A stretch of DNA of 64,000 nucleotides, from assembly GCF_900103885.1 (NCBI RefSeq), contig NZ_FNIM01000009.1:52214-116213 (forward strand), in the 5' to 3' direction. Source of the DNA: Actinomyces ruminicola. GTDB taxonomy: Bacteria; Actinomycetota; Actinomycetes; Actinomycetales; Actinomycetaceae. Shown here one piece after another: positions 1 to 8,038 of this stretch (the first letter of the stretch is position 1; each line of letters starts with the position of its first letter). The notes under the pieces were generated by a model. The model was not told the DNA's origin, did not search any database, and saw only the letters and a list, made by a program, of their open reading frames with translations. The position numbers and the translations under genes are program-made.

Positions 1-787
1 GGCGCACCTCCAAGACGGGCTCCCCCACAGACACCTCCCGCTTGGGGAAGACGTCGTCGATACTGCGACCAACCATGTACCTGATCAAGGCGGCATCGTC
101 GAATTCGGACGCATCGCCGGTGGTTACGTGCCTGCCGTCGCGCAGCACCGTTATGCGATCGGCAATGCGGAAGATCTCCTCCATCTTGTGGGAGATGTAG
201 ATGATGCCGACCCCTGCGTCTCGCAGACGCCGGATCTGTGCGAACAGGTTCTCGGCGTCATCCTCGGTGATCGCGGAGGTTGGCTCATCCATGATGACGA
301 CCCGCGCCTGGGCGGACAGCGCTTTGGCGATCTCGACCTGCTGGCACTGTGCGACGGACAGTTCGCGCATGTAGGCATCGACCGGCAGTTCGGCCTCCAT
401 GGACTTCAGCAGCTCGACTGCCTCCCGACGCATGCGCCGCAGGTCCACCAGCCCCAGGGAGTTGCGCGGTTCACGACCGATGAAGATGTTCTCGTACACG
501 CGCATGTCCAGCACCGGGTTGAGCTCCTGGTGGATCATGGCGATTCCCAGGTCCATCGCCTGGCGGGGCGAGCCGATGCGCACCGGGCGGCCGTCTATCA
601 GCACCTGACCGGCGTCGGCTCGCAGGACGCCGATGAGGATCCGCATCAGGGTCGACTTCCCGGCACCGTTCTCCCCCATCAGTGCGTGCACCTCGCCGCT
701 GCGCAAGTCGAGGGACACGTCGTCCAGGACCTTGGCCCCCGTGAAGGACTTGGCGATCGAACGCGCCTCCAACACCACCTCGTCCAT
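1..787 (-). CDS. Sugar ABC transporter ATP-binding protein (RbsA/MglA family), partial
   Basis: Energises uptake of a monosaccharide such as ribose, galactose or xylose as the cytoplasmic ATPase of an ABC importer. Only the first 262 residues, the first of the usual two ATPase domains, lie in the window; the gene runs off the left edge. The Walker A motif GENGAGKST is at residues 38-46, followed by the Q-loop region (AMIHQELNP), the signature LSVAQCQQVEIAKAL typical of the first RbsA-type domain, the Walker B motif VVIMDEPTSA, and the H-loop YISHKMEE. The ATG start has AAGGAG (798-793) five bases upstream and a promoter at 823-851. Permease and binding-protein genes must lie beyond the window, so the substrate cannot be named. 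Confidence 0.93.
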   Translation of the reverse strand, partial: MDEVVLEARSIAKSFTGAKVLDDVSLDLRSGEVHALMGENGAGKSTLMRILIGVLRADAGQVLIDGRPVRIGSPRQAMDLGIAMIHQELNPVLDMRVYENIFIGREPRNSLGLVDLRRMRREAVELLKSMEAELPVDAYMRELSVAQCQQVEIAKALSAQARVVIMDEPTSAITEDDAENLFAQIRRLRDAGVGIIYISHKMEEIFRIADRITVLRDGRHVTTGDASEFDDAALIRYMVGRSIDDVFPKREVSVGEPVLEVR

Positions 788-822
788 AGCCGCTCCTTTG
801 CGTAGACGATTCTGTGACAAAA

Positions 823-851
823 AGCGTAGGTCCCACAGTTTGTCCTGTCAA
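823..851 (-). promoter_or_regulatory. Sigma-70-type promoter of the sugar ABC operon with overlapping dyad
   Basis: On the minus strand TTGACA (851-846) is separated by exactly 17 bases from TACGCT (828-823), a near-consensus housekeeping promoter placed 36 bases before the ATPase start codon. Two nested inverted repeats overlap it: CTGTG (812-816) with CACAG (834-838), and GACAAA (816-821) with TTTGTC (839-844). A repressor operator, for example of the LacI or ROK type, is a reasonable inference, but no regulator gene is in view. Confidence 0.7.
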
Positions 852-978
852 TAGGTTCATGTCGGGGTCTGTTCCGGTGTCCACAGGGGCGGCTCACGAC
901 AGGGGGCGAGGCGGTGGCTGTGGACGGCCAACCGTCCAAGTCCCATTCATGTCGCCGGGCGGCGGTAGGTTCGCCCAC

Positions 979-1956
979 ATGAGTGAGCACCCCAGCCGGC
1001 CCGACGCCGCACCCGCCGTGACGACCAAGGTCGATGCCGTACCGCCCGCCGACGGCGTGCGCCCCACGGGCCCTGGTGACTCCGCCCGTGCCACGGGTCC
1101 CGGAGGGTGCGGCAACCGTCGCGGCTCGGGGCGCACCGCGCTGTCGCCGTCGCGGGCCAAGGACTTCATGCAGTGCCCGCTGTTGTTCCGCCTGCGCACC
1201 GTGGACCGTATCCCGGAGCCCGGCTCCCTGGCCACCCATAAGGGAACGCTCGTGCACGCGATCCTGGAGCGGCTCTACGACCTGCCGGCCCGCGAGCGCA
1301 CCCGCGAGGCCGCGCTCGCGATGCTGCCCGGCCAGTGGGAGGCGCACCGGGAGAAGAACCCCGCAGTGATGGCCCTGTTCGCGGACCCCGCCCAGGTCGA
1401 CCCCTGGCTGAATGAGGCCCGCGAACTGGTCGGCGCCTATTTCCAGCTGGAGAACCCCACGCGGCTGGAGCCGGCCGAGCGGGAGCTGTTCGTGCAGGCG
1501 GAGACGCGCGACGGGCTGCTGCTGCGCGGCTTCGTAGACCGCCTGGACGTGGCCCCTAACGGCGCCATGCGCGTGGTCGACTACAAGACCGGGCGCTCCC
1601 CGGGCCCGCGGTTCCAGGAGGAGGCGCTGTTCCAGATGCGCTTCTACGCCCTGGTGCTCTGGCGTCTGCGCGGACGGGCCCCATCACGCCTGCAGCTCGT
1701 CTACCTGAAGGATGGCCGCACCCTCACCCACGATCCGCGGCTTCCCGAGCTGGAGACCACCGAGACCAAGCTGGCTCGCATCTGGGACGAGGTGGAGGAC
1801 TGCGCCGCCGCGGGCGAATTCGCCCCGCGCCGTTCCCGCCTGTGCGACTGGTGCGCCTACCACGCCCAGTGCCCGGTATTCGGCGGGACCACTCCCGAAC
1901 TGCCCGCCGACGGCGTCGAACGGCTGCTCACCGCCAGGCGCGCACCCGCGGCGTAG
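979..1956 (+). CDS. RecB-like PD-(D/E)XK nuclease with 4Fe-4S cysteines
   Basis: A 325-residue protein of the actinobacterial RecB-family exonuclease group (Cas4/AddB-like nuclease fold), presumably acting in DNA end processing or repair. The nuclease motif VVDYKTG contains D201 and K203. Cys66 (in KDFMQCP) plus Cys289, Cys292 and Cys298 near the C-terminus form the widely spaced four-cysteine pattern that holds an iron-sulfur cluster in AddB and Cas4 nucleases. No helicase gene is adjacent. An in-frame ATG at 949 is possible. The ATG at 979 is chosen because TAGGTT lies 7 bases before it, as expected for a leaderless transcript. The first 50 residues are low complexity and probably disordered. 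Confidence 0.85.
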   Translation: MSEHPSRPDAAPAVTTKVDAVPPADGVRPTGPGDSARATGPGGCGNRRGSGRTALSPSRAKDFMQCPLLFRLRTVDRIPEPGSLATHKGTLVHAILERLYDLPARERTREAALAMLPGQWEAHREKNPAVMALFADPAQVDPWLNEARELVGAYFQLENPTRLEPAERELFVQAETRDGLLLRGFVDRLDVAPNGAMRVVDYKTGRSPGPRFQEEALFQMRFYALVLWRLRGRAPSRLQLVYLKDGRTLTHDPRLPELETTETKLARIWDEVEDCAAAGEFAPRRSRLCDWCAYHAQCPVFGGTTPELPADGVERLLTARRAPAA

Positions 1957-2098
1957 GCGCGATCCCGACCGGGCAGTCTCGCAAAGTGATACGCCCTTGG
2001 CGCGCAGTCGCCGACCGCGCCTAGCATCTCGGCCACGGCCCCCATTAACAGTCGGCGGCCGCCGTCAATCGCAATCCCCTGCACGGAAGATGAATCTC

Positions 2099-2182
2099 AT
2101 GAGCTCCCAGATCGCAGCCCGCAACCTTCGCGCCCGGCGCGGAGCGTGTTGCTGCATGCTCGACCTGGCCAGGGCTCAGTGA
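2099..2182 (+). CDS. Cys-rich leader peptide (27 aa) upstream of sulfur transporter
   Basis: A short ORF encodes MSSQIAARNLRARRGACCC followed by MLDLARAQ, with three consecutive Cys codons (TGT TGC TGC, 2147-2155) after an Arg-rich stretch. GGAAG at 2085-2089 is 9 bases before this ATG. An earlier in-frame ATG at 2090 would add MNL but lies too close to that SD. It sits alone in the 438-base gap before a YeeE/YedE transporter. Polycysteine short ORFs that act as cysteine-responsive attenuators ahead of sulfur genes are established in mycobacteria; function here is inferred from composition, place and the mRNA pairings at 2166-2389. The peptide itself probably has no function: its translation is the signal. 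Confidence 0.75.
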   Translation: MSSQIAARNLRARRGACCCMLDLARAQ

Positions 2183-2394
2183 GGCAGCACTCGAATACGC
2201 ATACCCTGCTTCTTCCCCCGGCCCGCCGACGCCGCGGCACGCGCCGGTAGGCACCCCTGGTCAGGCCTCAGCCCCTTTCCCCACAGTCGCGGGAGGGTTA
2301 CGCCTGTGGCCGACGGCGCATTACGCCGAAGCAGTCGCCCCACCTGCGTCCTTTACCACCAGACCGCCCTCGGCGGTCGGACCAAGGACTTCCA
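2166..2394 (+). promoter_or_regulatory. Putative cysteine-responsive translational attenuator, SD-sequestering hairpin
   Basis: The leader after the Cys codons can fold in several ways. TGGCCAGGG (2166-2174, end of the leader ORF) pairs over 9 bp, with one G-U, with CCCTGGTCA (2255-2263). CCACAG (2281-2286) pairs with CTGTGG (2304-2309). The last hairpin is the clearest: GTCCTT (2348-2353) pairs with AAGGAC (2384-2389), enclosing GACCGCC (2362-2368) and GGCGGTC (2372-2378). The AAGGA inside the outer stem is the Shine-Dalgarno of the transporter starting at 2395, so the stem would block ribosome entry. No T-tract follows, which argues for translational control rather than intrinsic termination. 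Confidence 0.65.
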
Positions 2395-3504
2395 ATGATT
2401 CTCACCGGACTAATCGTCGGCGGCCTCCTCGGGCTTGTGCTCCAACGCGGCCGCTTCTGCATCACCGGCGCGTTCCGAGACCTGTGGGTCTCCGGCTCCT
2501 GGCGGTGGATGACTGCCTTCCTGCTGGCCGTAGCCGTGCAAGCCGTCGGCGTCGTCATGCTCACGGCGACCGGCACCATCGCACCGGAGGTGCCCACGCT
2601 GTCGGTCGTGGCGACGGCGGTCGGCTCCCTGCTCTTCGGCGTCGGCATCGTACTGGCCGGAGGCTGCGCGACCGGCACCTATTACCGGGCCGGGGAGGGC
2701 CTGGTGGGCTCCTGGTTCGCGCTCGTCGCCTACGCCCTCACGGCGGCGGCCTCCAAGACCGGCGTCCTGGCGCCGGTGACTACGTGGGTCAAGGGCCTGT
2801 GGACCACCGAGCTGACCACCCTCCCGGCCACCGTCGGCCTGCCCGACTGGACCGGCGTGCTCGTGCTGGCGGCAGCCGTTGCCCTCCTGGTGCGGTGGCA
2901 ACGCCGTCTTGCCGCCGCCAAGCCCGCGCCCCTGCAGCTGACTCCTCAGCGCACGGGATTGAACCACCTGTTGTTCGAGCGCGCCTGGAATCCGCTGGTC
3001 ACCGGCGCGCTGGTCGGGCTGGTGGCGATCATCGCCTGGCCGGCCTCCTGGGCGAGCGGACGGCCGGACGGGCTGGGGATCACCACGCCGTCGTCGAACC
3101 TCGTCGGCCTCCTGGTCACCGGCGATTACGACCGGCTCGACTGGGGCGTGCTGCTGGTACTCGGCATTCTCATCGGCTCCCACCTCAGCGCCCGTGCGGC
3201 GGGAGAGTTCCGCGTCCGCGTCCCCTCCGCCACCGTTATCCGCCGCTCTATCGCCGGCGGCGTGCTCATGGGCGTGGGCGCCGCCTGGGCCGGAGGCTGC
3301 TCCATCGGCAATGCCCTGGTGCAGACCTCCCTGTTGTCCTGGCAGGGCTGGACCGCGCTCGTCTTCCAGGTTCTAGGCGTGGGCGCGAGCGCATACGTCA
3401 CCCTCATCCGGCCCCGCAACCGGCGCCGCGCCGCACGTGCAACCGCGGCCTCACCGGCACCTGAGCACGCAGGAGAATCCGCGGGCGCGCTGGTGGCGAG
3501 CTGA
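2395..3504 (+). CDS. YeeE/YedE family sulfur (thiosulfate-type) transporter
   Basis: A 369-residue inner-membrane protein with about nine or ten hydrophobic segments, of the YeeE/YedE (TsuA) family that imports thiosulfate or related sulfur species through a relay of cysteines. Two family-typical repeats are visible: RGRFCITGAFRD near the N-terminus with LAGGCATGTYYRAGEG in the first half, and WAGGCSIGNALVQ in the second half, supplying the conserved Cys residues. The SD AAGGA (2384-2388) precedes the ATG by 6 bases and lies in a stable hairpin. A TusA-like carrier follows 47 bases downstream, the normal partner in sulfur uptake. The substrate is inferred from the family; other reduced sulfur compounds are possible. 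Confidence 0.88.
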   Translation: MILTGLIVGGLLGLVLQRGRFCITGAFRDLWVSGSWRWMTAFLLAVAVQAVGVVMLTATGTIAPEVPTLSVVATAVGSLLFGVGIVLAGGCATGTYYRAGEGLVGSWFALVAYALTAAASKTGVLAPVTTWVKGLWTTELTTLPATVGLPDWTGVLVLAAAVALLVRWQRRLAAAKPAPLQLTPQRTGLNHLLFERAWNPLVTGALVGLVAIIAWPASWASGRPDGLGITTPSSNLVGLLVTGDYDRLDWGVLLVLGILIGSHLSARAAGEFRVRVPSATVIRRSIAGGVLMGVGAAWAGGCSIGNALVQTSLLSWQGWTALVFQVLGVGASAYVTLIRPRNRRRAARATAASPAPEHAGESAGALVAS

Positions 3505-3551
3505 GCCCGCACCCTGGTCATCCCATCCCACTCGCAGAAAGGAACATGAAT

Positions 3552-3773
3552 ATGCGCACCGTGTTGGAGACCGAGGGCCTGGTCTGCCCGTTCCCCGTCA
3601 TGGAGGCAGAGGAGGCTATGGCCGACCTGACCGACGGAGACGAGCTGGTCATTGCCTTCGACTGCACCCAAGGCACCCAGTCCCTGCCCGCCTGGGCGGC
3701 TGACAACGGCTACACCGTCACCGAGTTCACCAAGACCGGTGAGGCCTCCTGGAGCATCACCGTCCGCAAGTAG
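3552..3773 (+). CDS. TusA-like sulfur carrier protein
   Basis: A 73-residue cytoplasmic protein with the TusA signature CPFP (in GLVCPFPVMEAEEAM), whose Cys carries a persulfide passed between sulfur enzymes. Length and fold pattern match the SirA/TusA family. It follows the YeeE-type transporter and probably accepts sulfur from it. AAAGGA (3538-3543) is 8 bases before the chosen ATG and only 2 bases before an earlier in-frame ATG at 3546, which would add two residues. Expression is probably coupled to the cysteine leader through a shared mRNA, since no separate promoter is obvious in the 47-base gap. Confidence 0.88.
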   Translation: MRTVLETEGLVCPFPVMEAEEAMADLTDGDELVIAFDCTQGTQSLPAWAADNGYTVTEFTKTGEASWSITVRK

Positions 3774-3879
3774 TCGCACGCCGCCCCGCCTCCCGCCTCG
3801 TCGGCCGACGGCGCGGGAGGCGGGGCGCGCCGTCGTCGGCCTGCGCCGCCCGGCGCGGTCCAGGCCATACGGTTGGCCC

Positions 3880-4857
3880 ATGGAACACAGGAGGCTCGGG
3901 CGCACCGGGCTGCGCGTCTCAGCGATCGGGCTGGGCACCATGACCTGGGGCCGGGACACCGATGAGATCGAGGCCAAGGATCAGCTGGAGATCTTCCTCG
4001 ACGCCGGCGGCACCCTGCTGGACACGGCCGCCTCCTACTGCGAGGGCGCCTCGGAGGAGGTCATCGGAGGCCTGCTGGCCGGGACGGTGGACCGACGTGA
4101 CGTGGTGCTGGCGTCCAAGGCCGGTGTGCGCACCTGGCGCACAGGTGAGCGTTCAACGGCGGCCGACGCCTCCCGCGGCACCCTGCTGGACACCCTCGAC
4201 GACTCGCTGGCACGCCTGGGCACGGACCACCTGGACCTGTGGCTGGTGCAGGTCCCGGACGCGACTACTCCGCTGGAGGAGACCGCCGACGCCCTGCGCA
4301 CCGCGGTGGCCTCCGGCCGCGCCCGATATGTGGGCGTGTCGAATCATCCGGCCTGGGCGAGCGTGCACATAGCCGACCTGCTGCGCGAGGCGGGCGGACC
4401 CGGCATGGCCGCGGCGGAGGTGGAGCACTCGCTGCTGGCCCGCGGGATCGAGCGGGAGCTGGTGCCGGCGGCGGGCGGGCTCGGCTTCGGCGTCATCGGC
4501 TACGCGCCGCTGGGACGCGGAGTGCTGACCGGCAAGTACCGGGCCACCACTCCCCCGGACTCCCGTGGTGCCTCCCCGCACCTGCGCTCCTACGTGGCGC
4601 CCTACCTGGGTGAGCGGCATCAGGGCGTCGTGGAGGCGGTGGCTACGGCCGCCGTGGGCCTGGACCGCAAACCGGTGGAGGTCGCCCTGTCCTGGGCGCG
4701 CGACGCCGAGGGAATCGCCTCCACCATCGTGGGGGCCCGCACCCCGGGCCAGCTGCGCGGCGCCCTGGCGGCTGAGGATCTGGTCCTGCCGGTGCAGATC
4801 CGCCATGCCCTGGACGAGGTGACGGCCCCCGAGGTCGGCTACCCCGAGCGCTTTTGA
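3880..4857 (+). CDS. Aldo/keto reductase family protein
   Basis: A 325-residue soluble (beta/alpha)8-barrel oxidoreductase predicted to use NADPH on carbonyl compounds. The N-terminal MEHRRLGRTGLRVSAIGLGTM is typical of the family. Catalytic Asp48 and Tyr53 (LLDTAASY) and Lys80 (ASKAGV) are present. The usual catalytic His in the strand-4 motif (DLWLxH) is replaced: the sequence reads DLWLVQVPD with Gln124. The C-terminal cofactor segment (TIVGARTPGQL) looks intact. TACGGT lies 6 bases before the ATG and there is no SD, suggesting a leaderless transcript. Its neighbours give no pathway. It could be a low-activity or specialised reductase. Confidence 0.88.
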   Translation: MEHRRLGRTGLRVSAIGLGTMTWGRDTDEIEAKDQLEIFLDAGGTLLDTAASYCEGASEEVIGGLLAGTVDRRDVVLASKAGVRTWRTGERSTAADASRGTLLDTLDDSLARLGTDHLDLWLVQVPDATTPLEETADALRTAVASGRARYVGVSNHPAWASVHIADLLREAGGPGMAAAEVEHSLLARGIERELVPAAGGLGFGVIGYAPLGRGVLTGKYRATTPPDSRGASPHLRSYVAPYLGERHQGVVEAVATAAVGLDRKPVEVALSWARDAEGIASTIVGARTPGQLRGALAAEDLVLPVQIRHALDEVTAPEVGYPERF

Positions 4858-4878
4858 GCGTCTGCCCCGCCGCGCCGG

Positions 4879-5208
4879 TCAGCCCTCGTAGTCGTCCTCG
4901 TCGACCTCACGGTCGTCGTAGTCGTCGTAGTCGTCCTCGTCCACGTCTTCATCGTCGTAGTCGTCGTCGACGCCCTCGTCCTCATCGTCCTCCGCTTCGT
5001 CGTCCTCCTCGGAGTCGAAGGCGTCGAAGGGCAGTTCTATGCCGTAGGCGGTGAACAGAGCGTCGTCATAGGTGAAGAAGGCGTCCTGAAGCGCGTCCTC
5101 CGCCGCAACGACGGCCGGGGAGGCCTCATCGCCCGTCGCGGCGGCGTCCAGGTGCGCCTCGAGGGCGGCAATGAGTCGGTTGAGCGCTGACCGCGGATCG
5201 TTCGTCAT
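4879..5208 (-). CDS. Conserved actinobacterial protein with acidic C-terminal tail
   Basis: A 109-residue protein. Residues 1-60 form a predicted helical domain (MTNDPRSALNRLIAALEAHL...) seen widely in actinobacteria, where it is often labelled primosomal protein without evidence. The last 45 residues are almost wholly Asp, Glu and Tyr, encoded by a simple GAC/GAT/GAG-rich repeat on this strand. The ATG at 5208 is chosen because TATCCT lies 7 bases upstream (leaderless pattern); an upstream GTG at 5259 is possible. It begins 54 bases after the M3 peptidase ends. The tail might mimic nucleic acid or bind basic proteins, but no function is known. Confidence 0.75.
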   Translation of the reverse strand: MTNDPRSALNRLIAALEAHLDAAATGDEASPAVVAAEDALQDAFFTYDDALFTAYGIELPFDAFDSEEDDEAEDDEDEGVDDDYDDEDVDEDDYDDYDDREVDEDDYEG

Positions 5209-5262
5209 GTGGGCAAGGATACCGGCTCGACCCTGAGGCGCGTCCACCGCCGAGGCCACGAT

Positions 5263-7326
5263 CTAGTTCAGTCCCCGGCGCTGAAGCAGCGGGGCGATCT
5301 CCGGGTCGCGACCGCGGTAGGCACGATAGGAGACCAGCGGATCGCGGGAGTCCCCGCGGGAGAGGAACTCGCTGCGGAAGCGTTCCCCGGCCCAGCGGTT
5401 GAGTCCGAAGTCGCCTTCCTTACCGCCCTCGCCGTCGGTGCGGAACCAGTCGGTGGTGTCCGCGTCCATGACCTCACTCCAGATGTAGGCGTAATAGGCG
5501 GCCGCATATCCGCCGCCGAACACGTGGGCGAAGTAGGTGCTGCGGTAGCGGGGCGGGACCAGCGCGTCGTCAATGCCGGCGGCGGACAGGGTGGCATGTT
5601 CGAAGGACTCGACCGCGGCGACGTCGGCGGGCACGTCCTCGGGTCGTAGTGTGTGCCAGGCCTGGTCGAGCAGGGCGGCCCCCAGGTACTCGGTGGTGGC
5701 GTACCCCTGCCCGAAGGCTCCCTGACTGCGCAGCTGCTCGGCGAGCGAATCGGGCAGCTGCGCACCGGTGTCCACGTGGCGGGCGTAGGAGGCGAGGACC
5801 TGCGGGTGCAGGGCCCACTTCTCGTTGACCTGGGAGGGGAACTCCACGACGTCTCGGGGCACGTTGGTTCCCGACGCGCTGGGCCAGCGGGTGTCGGCGA
5901 ACAGGCCGTGCAGGGCGTGGCCGAATTCGTGGAAGGCGGTGATGACGTTGTCCCAGGTCAGCAGGGTGGGGCCGGCCTCCGGCTTGGTCAGGTTCAGGCA
6001 GTTGATGACCACCGGCCTGCGCCCGGTCAGGTGGCTCTGCTCCACCAGGGAGTCCATCCAGGCGCCGCCGTGCTTGCCCTCGCGGGCGTAGTAGTCGCCG
6101 ACGAACAGCCCCAGCAGGTGCGCGTCGGGGCCCTCGCTGTCGCGCACCTCCCAGACCCGCACGTCCGGGGCGTACATGTGGGCGGCCAGGTCGGGGCGCT
6201 CGTGGAAGGTGATGCCATAGAGCCGGGTGGCCGCATAGAAGACGCCGCGCTCGACGACGTTGTTCAGCTCCAGGTAGGGGGCCAGGGTGGCGTCGTCGAT
6301 GCCGAAGCGCTCCTTGCGCTCGGCCTCCTCGTAGCGGAGCCAGTCGGCGGGGCCGAAGGCCTCACCGGGAAGGGTGTCCGGGTCTGCGGCCATGCGGGCG
6401 GCGTAGGTCTCGGCGTCGCGGCTGGCGTTCGCCATGGCCGGAGGCACCAGACGGGTGAGCAGCTCGCTTACGGCCTGGCTGGTGCGGGCGGCGGACTCGG
6501 CGGCGACGACGGCGGCGTGGTGGGGGTAGCCGAGCAGCCGCGCCCGCTCGGCCCGCAGCCCGGCCTCCTCCAGGACGATGGCCCGAGTGTCGTACTCGCC
6601 GGAAAGGCCGCGGGAGAGGGACCGGTTAAGCAGGGCAACGCGCTCGGCGTGAGTGGTGGTGGTGACCAGGGCGGGGGTGGCGGTGAAGTTCTCGACTCCG
6701 GCCGCATGCATGGCCTTGGTGGACAAGGTGCCGAAGCGGGTCGATAGGGCGCTCAGGCGGGCGTTAATGGCGCGCAGCCGGTCTGCGTCCGGACCGGTCA
6801 GGGCGACGCCGTCGCGTTCGAACTCCTCCACGGCCAGCCGGATGCAGCGGGCGGTCTCGGCGTCGATCACCTGCCCGTCGGCGTCCACCGGGGTCTGGGC
6901 GGGGGTGTCCTGGGCGGCGGCGCGCACCTGCTCGTCTAGAGCCTTGAAGCGCCGGTAGATGCGCTCGTCGAGGCTGTAGGCATCCTCGTGCGCGGCCAGG
7001 TCGGGAGCCAGGTTCTCCTCGAGCGCATCCAGCTCCGGGGAGTCGGTGGCCGAGGTCAGGGCGTACAGCACGGTCAGAGCGCGTCCCAGCAGCTCGCCGC
7101 TGCGTTCGACCGCGGCGACGGTGTTCTCCACGGTCGGGACGGCGGGGTCGGCGGCGATCGCCTCCCACTCGGCGCGCTGGGCCGCCATGCCGGCGCGTAC
7201 GGCGGGCTCGATGTCCGCGGGCGCGACGGCGGCGAAGTCGGGCAACTCCAGGTCAAGCTCCCAGGGGCGGGCGAAGGGGCTGGTCTCGGGAAGGGCGTCC
7301 ACCACTGCCGGAGTCGACTCGGTCAT
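5263..7326 (-). CDS. M3 family zinc metallopeptidase (peptidyl-dipeptidase Dcp / oligopeptidase A)
   Basis: A 687-residue cytoplasmic thimet-type peptidase that degrades short oligopeptides. The zinc motif HEFGHALHGLF has the two His ligands and catalytic Glu, and the third ligand region follows in the segment FPSQVNEKW. Length is typical of Dcp (about 680). The ATG at 7326 begins MTESTPAVVDALPETSPFARPW, the normal family N-terminus; the longer open frame upstream to 7518 overlaps the neighbouring GNAT gene and is rejected. There is no SD. CAATAT lies 6 bases before the start, close to the leaderless pattern. The GNAT gene upstream ends at 7331, only 4 bases away, so the two could be cotranscribed. 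Confidence 0.93.
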   Translation of the reverse strand: MTESTPAVVDALPETSPFARPWELDLELPDFAAVAPADIEPAVRAGMAAQRAEWEAIAADPAVPTVENTVAAVERSGELLGRALTVLYALTSATDSPELDALEENLAPDLAAHEDAYSLDERIYRRFKALDEQVRAAAQDTPAQTPVDADGQVIDAETARCIRLAVEEFERDGVALTGPDADRLRAINARLSALSTRFGTLSTKAMHAAGVENFTATPALVTTTTHAERVALLNRSLSRGLSGEYDTRAIVLEEAGLRAERARLLGYPHHAAVVAAESAARTSQAVSELLTRLVPPAMANASRDAETYAARMAADPDTLPGEAFGPADWLRYEEAERKERFGIDDATLAPYLELNNVVERGVFYAATRLYGITFHERPDLAAHMYAPDVRVWEVRDSEGPDAHLLGLFVGDYYAREGKHGGAWMDSLVEQSHLTGRRPVVINCLNLTKPEAGPTLLTWDNVITAFHEFGHALHGLFADTRWPSASGTNVPRDVVEFPSQVNEKWALHPQVLASYARHVDTGAQLPDSLAEQLRSQGAFGQGYATTEYLGAALLDQAWHTLRPEDVPADVAAVESFEHATLSAAGIDDALVPPRYRSTYFAHVFGGGYAAAYYAYIWSEVMDADTTDWFRTDGEGGKEGDFGLNRWAGERFRSEFLSRGDSRDPLVSYRAYRGRDPEIAPLLQRRGLN

Positions 7327-7330
7327 GCGC

Positions 7331-7975
7331 TCATATTGCCACGGGCTCCGGCCCGTCCCAGGGGGCGGCCGGCTCACGCGGCTCATGGGCCAGCAACGAG
7401 CCGGTCCACTCGTCATAGCTGCGCCCGTTCTTGCGGAAGACACCGCGGCGGCGTCCTTCGCGGACGAACCCGAGCCGCCATGCCGTCCTCCAGGACGCCC
7501 AATTGGGCGCCCCGTCATCGATCAGACATGCCCATCCCAGGACGGGCAGAGCGAAGGGGCCGTCGGGATCGAATAAGAGCTCAATGACGGCGGCGAGAGC
7601 GCGATGCATCGTGCCGCGGCCGCGGGCGTCCGGGGCAAGCCAAAAGCCGATCTCGCCGCGTCCGCTATCCGTGACCAGGACGCTGAGCATGCCTACCAGA
7701 CGAGGGCTCACAGGCTCGGTGGCATCGAGTTCGCGGACGCCCCAGGTGTAGATCCGACCCGCGTCCCAGCCCGGCGCGACCACATCCTCTATGAAGTCGA
7801 CAGCGTCCTGTCGCGCGTATGGCGTGGGGATGGTGGTCCATCTCTGAATGTCCGGGTCCTGGCACACCTCCGCGATGCGGTCGGTATCGGAGAGTGTAGG
7901 AACCGACAACACCAGCGCAGGCAGGTCGACGCCGTCGCGGCGTGCGGCAGGAATCCGAATGTCGAGGGGCTGCAT
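7331..7975 (-). CDS. GNAT family N-acetyltransferase (RimJ/RimL-like)
   Basis: A 214-residue acetyltransferase of the ribosomal-protein/amine RimJ-RimL group. The N-terminal half has the VPTLSDTDRIAEVCQDPDIQRW segment and a FIEDV helix. The acetyl-CoA motif is seen around GEIGFWLAPDARGRGTMHRALAAV, and the C-terminal part contains NWASWRTAWRLGFVREG. It is a clear paralogue of the N-terminal domain of the next gene upstream (8039-9190), sharing order and many residues. TAGGCT is 6 bases before the ATG with no SD, indicating a leaderless mRNA; the same box and spacing precede the paralogue. The substrate is unknown. Confidence 0.88.
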   Translation of the reverse strand: MQPLDIRIPAARRDGVDLPALVLSVPTLSDTDRIAEVCQDPDIQRWTTIPTPYARQDAVDFIEDVVAPGWDAGRIYTWGVRELDATEPVSPRLVGMLSVLVTDSGRGEIGFWLAPDARGRGTMHRALAAVIELLFDPDGPFALPVLGWACLIDDGAPNWASWRTAWRLGFVREGRRRGVFRKNGRSYDEWTGSLLAHEPREPAAPWDGPEPVAI

Positions 7976-8038
7976 GGCATGAGCCTACGCGGCACCGCGC
8001 CTACCGCACCGGACGGCGGCGGCTGCGTCCCAGGGCCC

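Noticed and set aside
2050..2067. GGCGGCCGCC palindrome ahead of the cysteine leader
   Set aside because: The palindrome has no loop and cannot form a stable hairpin alone; no role assigned.
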